Positions 59,866 to 64,000 of a DNA stretch of 64,000 nt are shown here, piece after piece. How positions within the stretch are numbered: the stretch's first letter is position 1; each line of letters starts with the position of its first letter. Made by a program: the position numbers and the translations under genes. The stretch is from Ruminococcus sp. AF31-8BH (lineage in GTDB: Bacteria > Bacillota > Clostridia > Lachnospirales > Lachnospiraceae). The stretch is from positions 1 through 64,000 of the forward strand of contig NZ_QTVN01000004.1 in NCBI RefSeq assembly GCF_003460605.1, written 5' to 3'. The notes under the pieces are model-generated. The model had not been told where the DNA came from and searched no databases. It saw only the letters and a list, made by a program, of their open reading frames with translations.

Positions 59866-61248
59866 TTATTTGGTCGTCTCGTGATAATACTGATCCAGAA
59901 TCTTAGTATCAATACGGTCAAGCTCTTCCTTAGGAAGCATACCCAGAAGCTCCCAGCCCTTATTCAGGGTATCAATAATACTTCTGTTCTCTGTATCCGT
60001 CTGTCCCACAAACTCAGCCTCAAACGCCTTACCAAACTGCAGATACTTCTTATCCAAAGGAGAAAGCTCATCCTCACCGATAACAGAAGCAAGCGCTCTC
60101 GCGTCACCAACCTTGGCATAACAGGAAAACAGCTGGTTCGCAACATCTTGATGATCTGCTCTTGTAAAGCCTTCACCAATACCATCCTTCATCAGACGGG
60201 AAAGTGACGGCAGAACATTGATCGGCGGGTAAACGCCCTGGCCATGAAGCTGTCTGTCCAGAACGATCTGACCCTCAGTAATATAACCGGTAAGGTCAGG
60301 AATCGGGTGCGTAATATCATCATTAGGCATAGTCAGAATCGGGATCTGTGTAACAGAACCTGTACCGCCAGAAACGATACCTGCACGCTCATATAAAGTA
60401 GCAAGCTCACTGTAAAGATATCCAGGATAACCCTTACGGGAAGGAATCTCACCTTTAGAAGAAGAAACCTCACGCATTGCCTCACAGAAAGAGGTAATGT
60501 CTGTAAGGATAACCAGAATATGCATTCCCTTTTCAAAAGCAAGATACTCTGCTGCAGTCAATGCGATTTTCGGAGTCAGAAGACGCTCAACAGTTGGATC
60601 ATTTGCCAGATTCAGGAACATAACAACATGGTCGGAAGCACCGCTCTCCTCAAAGGTTCTGCGGAAAAACTCAGCAACATCATACTTAACACCCATTGCA
60701 GCAAATACAATAGCGAAATTTTCATCAGAATCGGCACCAAGAGAAGCCTGACGTACGATCTGTGCAGCCAGCTTGTCATGAGGAAGACCGTTTCCGGAGA
60801 AAATCGGAAGCTTCTGTCCACGAATCAGTGTGGTCAGACCATCAATGGCAGAAATACCTGTATTGATGTAGTTTCGCGGATACTCACGGGTAACCGGGTT
60901 CAGCGGTAAACCGTTGATATTCAGACTAACCTCAGGAGTGATCTCACCAAGACCATCAATAGGCTGTCCAATACCGTTAAAGGTACGTCCCAGGATCTCC
61001 GGGGAAAGTCCGATTTCCATCGGATGACCGCTAAGGCGTGTATGAGTATTTCCAAGGGACATATTGTCTGTACCCTCGAAAACCTGGATAACTGCTTTAT
61101 CCTCGTATATTTCAATGATACGGCCAAGTTTTTCGGTACCGTCATCCATACGGAAGGAGACGATTTCCTCGTAGGAAGCGTTCTTAACGCCTTCCAGAAC
61201 TACAAGAGGGCCGTTTATTTCACTAAGGCCTAAATATTCGATTGCCAT
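59866..61248 (-). CDS. atpB: V-type ATP synthase subunit B
   Basis: This 460-residue, non-catalytic nucleotide-binding subunit has [20 protein letters not shown] at the start, [20 protein letters not shown] in place of a P-loop, and [20 protein letters not shown]. It forms the hexameric head with subunit A. It follows the A gene by 18 bases. Confidence 0.95.
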   Translation of the reverse strand: MAIEYLGLSEINGPLVVLEGVKNASYEEIVSFRMDDGTEKLGRIIEIYEDKAVIQVFEGTDNMSLGNTHTRLSGHPMEIGLSPEILGRTFNGIGQPIDGLGEITPEVSLNINGLPLNPVTREYPRNYINTGISAIDGLTTLIRGQKLPIFSGNGLPHDKLAAQIVRQASLGADSDENFAIVFAAMGVKYDVAEFFRRTFEESGASDHVVMFLNLANDPTVERLLTPKIALTAAEYLAFEKGMHILVILTDITSFCEAMREVSSSKGEIPSRKGYPGYLYSELATLYERAGIVSGGTGSVTQIPILTMPNDDITHPIPDLTGYITEGQIVLDRQLHGQGVYPPINVLPSLSRLMKDGIGEGFTRADHQDVANQLFSCYAKVGDARALASVIGEDELSPLDKKYLQFGKAFEAEFVGQTDTENRSIIDTLNKGWELLGMLPKEELDRIDTKILDQYYHETTK

Positions 61249-61266
61249 AAAAAACTTACCTCCCTA

Positions 61267-63039
61267 TCAGCCGTTTCTCTCTAATACGTTATCATAGAAT
61301 CTGTCGATGTCAGCCTTATACTGGTCAAACATCTCAGGTTTGTTATTCGGAACATCATATTTGATGGCAATTACACGCTCAAAAATGTTGTCCTCCTTCA
61401 GTACGGAAACCGGCATTCCCTGGTTTACAAGGGAACGGCATTTCTCATAAAGATAAAGGATAATCTCCATCATATTAAACTGCTTGCTCATTGGCACGCA
61501 GGTATCCTCTGCATGGAATGCATTCTGCTGAAGGAATCCAAGACGAATAACCCTTGCGATTTCCAGTGTCAGCTTCTGATCATCCGGAAGAACATCGCTA
61601 CCGATCAGCTTAACAATCTCCATAAGAGAACTCTCCTGGTTCAGAATTGCCATCAACTGATTACGGTCGCTGACAAATTTACCGGAAACATTATCTCTAT
61701 ACCACGGACTTAAGTCCTCCAGGTACTCACTGTAGCTTGTCAGCCAGTGGATTGCCGGGAAGTGACGGGCATAGGCAAGAGACTTGTCCAGTCCCCAGAA
61801 GCAGCGGACGAAACGCTTTGTATTCTGTGTAACCGGTTCAGAGAAGTCACCACCCTGTGGGGAAACCGCTCCGATAATGGAAACGGAACCTTCTGTACCG
61901 TTTAAGTTCTGCATCATACCAGCTCTCTCATAGAAAGCAGAAAGCTTGGAAGCCAGATAAGCCGGGAAACCTTCCTCAGCAGGCATTTCCTCCAGACGTC
62001 CTGATAACTCACGAAGAGCCTCAGCCCAACGGGAAGTGGAGTCTGCCATGATCGCAACATCATAACCCATGTCTCGGTAATACTCAGCAAGTGTTACACC
62101 TGTATAAATAGAAGCCTCACGGGCTGCAACAGGCATGTTGGAAGTATTGGCGATCAGGGTTGTACGGTCCATCATCAGGTTTCCGGATTTCGGGTCGATC
62201 AGTTTACTGAAGTCTTCCAGAACCTGTGTCATCTCGTTTCCACGCTCACCGCATCCAATATAGATAATAATATCTGCGTCAGACCACTTTGCGATTTGGT
62301 GCTGTGTCATTGTTTTTCCAGTACCGAAACCGCCAGGAATTGCTGCTGTACCGCCTTTTGCAATGGGGAAAAGGGTATCCAGGATACGCTGTCCGGTTAC
62401 CAGCGGAACGCTTGCAGGGAAACGTTTGTAGGTTGGTCTTGGAACACGAATCGGCCATTTCTGAGCAAGGGCGATCTCTTTCTCGCTGCCGTCAGAAAGA
62501 CGAACAGTTACGATAGGCTCCAGAATGGTATAAGCTCCATCCGGAACAGCCTTAATAACCTCAGCCTCTCCTCCAATTGTAGGAGGAACCATGGATTTGT
62601 GAAGAATGGAAGCTGTCTCCTGTGTCTCAGCAATAATAGTTCCTGCGCTTACCACATCTCCAACCTTAACGGTTACGTGTACATCCCATTTCTTGGAAGT
62701 GTCAAGGGAATCAACGCTGACACCACGGGAAATATATTTACCGGAGGACTTGGCAATCTCCTCCAGAGGACGCTGGATACCATCGAAAATATTGTGGATG
62801 ATTCCAGGTCCAAGAAGAACGGAAATGGCATCGCCTGTTCCTATTACTGTATCTCCTGGCTTCAGTCCTGTTGTCTCCTCGAAAACCTGTACAGTGGTCA
62901 TGCCCTTTTTCAGGCCGATAACCTCTCCTACCAGTTTCTCAGGTCCAACATAAACCATCTCGGAAATCTTGAATCCGGGATCACCTTTCAGATAAATAAC
63001 AGGACCGTTAACGCCGTAGATAATACCTGTTTTATTCAT
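61267..63039 (-). CDS. atpA: V-type ATP synthase subunit A (catalytic)
   Basis: This 590-residue catalytic subunit has the P-loop [20 protein letters not shown], then [23 protein letters not shown] sequence and the catalytic Glu region. The bulge domain typical of A subunits lies at about residues 110-190. It overlaps the end of subunit E by eight bases. Whether the complex pumps sodium or protons depends on subunit K, only the end of which is present. Confidence 0.95.
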   Translation of the reverse strand: MNKTGIIYGVNGPVIYLKGDPGFKISEMVYVGPEKLVGEVIGLKKGMTTVQVFEETTGLKPGDTVIGTGDAISVLLGPGIIHNIFDGIQRPLEEIAKSSGKYISRGVSVDSLDTSKKWDVHVTVKVGDVVSAGTIIAETQETASILHKSMVPPTIGGEAEVIKAVPDGAYTILEPIVTVRLSDGSEKEIALAQKWPIRVPRPTYKRFPASVPLVTGQRILDTLFPIAKGGTAAIPGGFGTGKTMTQHQIAKWSDADIIIYIGCGERGNEMTQVLEDFSKLIDPKSGNLMMDRTTLIANTSNMPVAAREASIYTGVTLAEYYRDMGYDVAIMADSTSRWAEALRELSGRLEEMPAEEGFPAYLASKLSAFYERAGMMQNLNGTEGSVSIIGAVSPQGGDFSEPVTQNTKRFVRCFWGLDKSLAYARHFPAIHWLTSYSEYLEDLSPWYRDNVSGKFVSDRNQLMAILNQESSLMEIVKLIGSDVLPDDQKLTLEIARVIRLGFLQQNAFHAEDTCVPMSKQFNMMEIILYLYEKCRSLVNQGMPVSVLKEDNIFERVIAIKYDVPNNKPEMFDQYKADIDRFYDNVLERNG

Positions 63040-63619
63040 GGCTCAGCCCTCCGTCAAATTTAAATTCTTTCTTCAGTGTTTCATAAGCGCCCATAAAAGA
63101 GTTGTCAATCAGGATGTTCTTCGCCGGGATGGTAGCTTTGATGCCGCCCATAAACGGCTCATTAGAAATCTCAACAGCAAATCCTGTTTTTGCCACAATG
63201 GAACGCTGCAGTGCTGTATCTTCCGGGGAAAGATAGATGAAGATCTCATCATTTCCCGCAAACTCTCTTGCCTTCTGGATCTTCTGGCAAAGATAATCCT
63301 GATATTCCGGGCTTGCCATAAAGTCTTCCAGATGATTCTTAACTTCTACAAAAAGCTCATTTCTAAGCTCATTCTGTTTGGTTGTCCAGTCACGTCTTAA
63401 AGTCAGCTGCTCAGCAGAAAGTGCCTTGTTTACCTCGCGGGTTGCATTTTCTGTCTCGGCCTTGATCTGTGCCTCGGCATCCATTTTTCTTGATTCTTTA
63501 TGCTTTTCCAGCATTTCTTCCAGGCTCTTCTTATGGGCTTCCAGTGTATTCTCAGCCTCTGTCTGGGCTTCCGCAACGGAAGTGTCATAGAAATGCTGCA
63601 GTTTTTCTTCAATTGTCAT
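63032..63619 (-). CDS. atpE: V-type ATP synthase subunit E
   Basis: This 195-residue peripheral-stalk subunit has an N-terminal coiled coil (EAQTEAENTLEAHKKSLEEM) and a C-terminal globular domain (GFAVEISNEPFMGGIKATIP). It holds the head stationary. It follows subunit F by 17 bases. Confidence 0.9.
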   Translation of the reverse strand: MTIEEKLQHFYDTSVAEAQTEAENTLEAHKKSLEEMLEKHKESRKMDAEAQIKAETENATREVNKALSAEQLTLRRDWTTKQNELRNELFVEVKNHLEDFMASPEYQDYLCQKIQKAREFAGNDEIFIYLSPEDTALQRSIVAKTGFAVEISNEPFMGGIKATIPAKNILIDNSFMGAYETLKKEFKFDGGLSHE

Positions 63620-63636
63620 GCTTGGTCTTCTCCTGC

Positions 63637-63945
63637 CTATAACTTTAAGCCAATGGCTTCGTTAACATATCCGGTAATAAAATCAGGTTTACGGCCTGTA
63701 CCATGCCTGTCAGGGATTTCGATGATCAAAGGCGTTTTATGGTTCAGCTTTACATCGTCCACGATCTGGGGAAACTCCCGGCCAAATTTCTCGGTCAGAA
63801 GGAGAATCCCGATTTCTTTGTTGGCGATCGCTTTTTCCAGAGCGTCCTTCAGTTCGTCACGCTCATGGACTACAACGCCTTCCACACCTGCCAGTCTCAT
63901 CCCTGTGCAGGTATCGATGTTGTCACTGATCAAAAACATTTTCAT
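63637..63945 (-). CDS. atpF: V-type ATP synthase subunit F
   Basis: This 102-residue subunit has the small Rossmann-like fold of subunit F: FLISDNIDTCTGMRLAGVEG, then EIGILLLTEKFGREFPQIVD and IPDRHG. It binds subunit D on the central shaft. Its start is two bases from the subunit K stop. Confidence 0.9.
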   Translation of the reverse strand: MKMFLISDNIDTCTGMRLAGVEGVVVHERDELKDALEKAIANKEIGILLLTEKFGREFPQIVDDVKLNHKTPLIIEIPDRHGTGRKPDFITGYVNEAIGLKL

Positions 63946-63947
63946 AA

Positions 63948-64000
63948 TTATAATTTACCGATGATCATGAAGGAAATGATCAGACCATAAAGAGCAACAC
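63948..64000 (-). CDS. atpK: V-type ATP synthase subunit K, C-terminal end (cut by window edge)
   Basis: The last 16 codons, VALYGLIISFMIIGKL, are a membrane helix typical of the proteolipid ring subunit K. The ion-binding residues lie outside the window. Confidence 0.8.
   Translation of the reverse strand, partial: VALYGLIISFMIIGKL

Noticed and set aside
1..64000. tRNA or rRNA genes
   Set aside because: No tRNA cloverleaf or rRNA sequence was recognised by eye, including next to the att sites.

Overview
The window looks like chromosome of a gut anaerobe of the Lachnospiraceae type (Clostridia). The V-type ATPase operon, the AGCS-family amino-acid symporter, the fused DUF134/NifX-like protein and the mobile-element gene families all fit this. 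No rRNA or tRNA is present to fix the genus.

Layout. Chromosomal backbone lies at both ends. On the left (1-3910) are a DUF134/NifX-like protein, a divergent Crp/Fnr regulator, a CoA-disulfide-reductase/rhodanese fusion and thioredoxin. On the right (52809-64000) are guaA, an ABC-transporter relic, an alanine/glycine symporter, a secreted beta-helix-like protein and the V-ATPase genes K-F-E-A-B-D. About 48.9 kb of mobile DNA separates the two, stacked at the 3' end of guaA. The last codons of guaA (TTATTCAAACTC on the + strand, 52809-52820) recur exactly at 43172-43183 and 3911-3922, and in a 10/12 form at 14887-14898. Paired heptamers with an 11-bp period lie about 60 bp inside two right ends and 101-103 bp inside three left ends. 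I read this as a tandem array of integrative mobilizable elements.

Element B (43172-52820, 9.6 kb) is complete: XRE regulator, excisionase, tyrosine integrase, MobC-like protein, RepA-like ATPase, MobA/MobL relaxase, TnpV, and a MerR/ABC transporter cargo. Element A (14887-43183) has the same backbone with a MobV-type relaxase, and a P-loop ATPase beside its attachment site. Its integrase has Cys where the catalytic Tyr should be. A 16.7-kb serine-recombinase transposon (17228-33965) has split one of element A's XRE genes; it brings its own relaxase, primase/VapE pair and two FtsX-type ABC transporters with a two-component system. Element C (3911-about 14898) is decayed: HicAB, a chimeric regulator, debris of a Tn916-like element carrying a lantibiotic-immunity cassette with its own two-component system, and a wrecked serine recombinase.

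How the parts work together. Each element carries a transfer module (relaxase, putative oriT, MobC), a replication module (RepA or VapE/primase) and an integration module. The cargo is dominated by antimicrobial-peptide-type ABC transporters with dedicated sensors, toxin-antitoxin genes and possible defence genes. Host functions at the flanks are redox/sulfur handling, purine synthesis, amino-acid uptake and ion-pumping ATPase.
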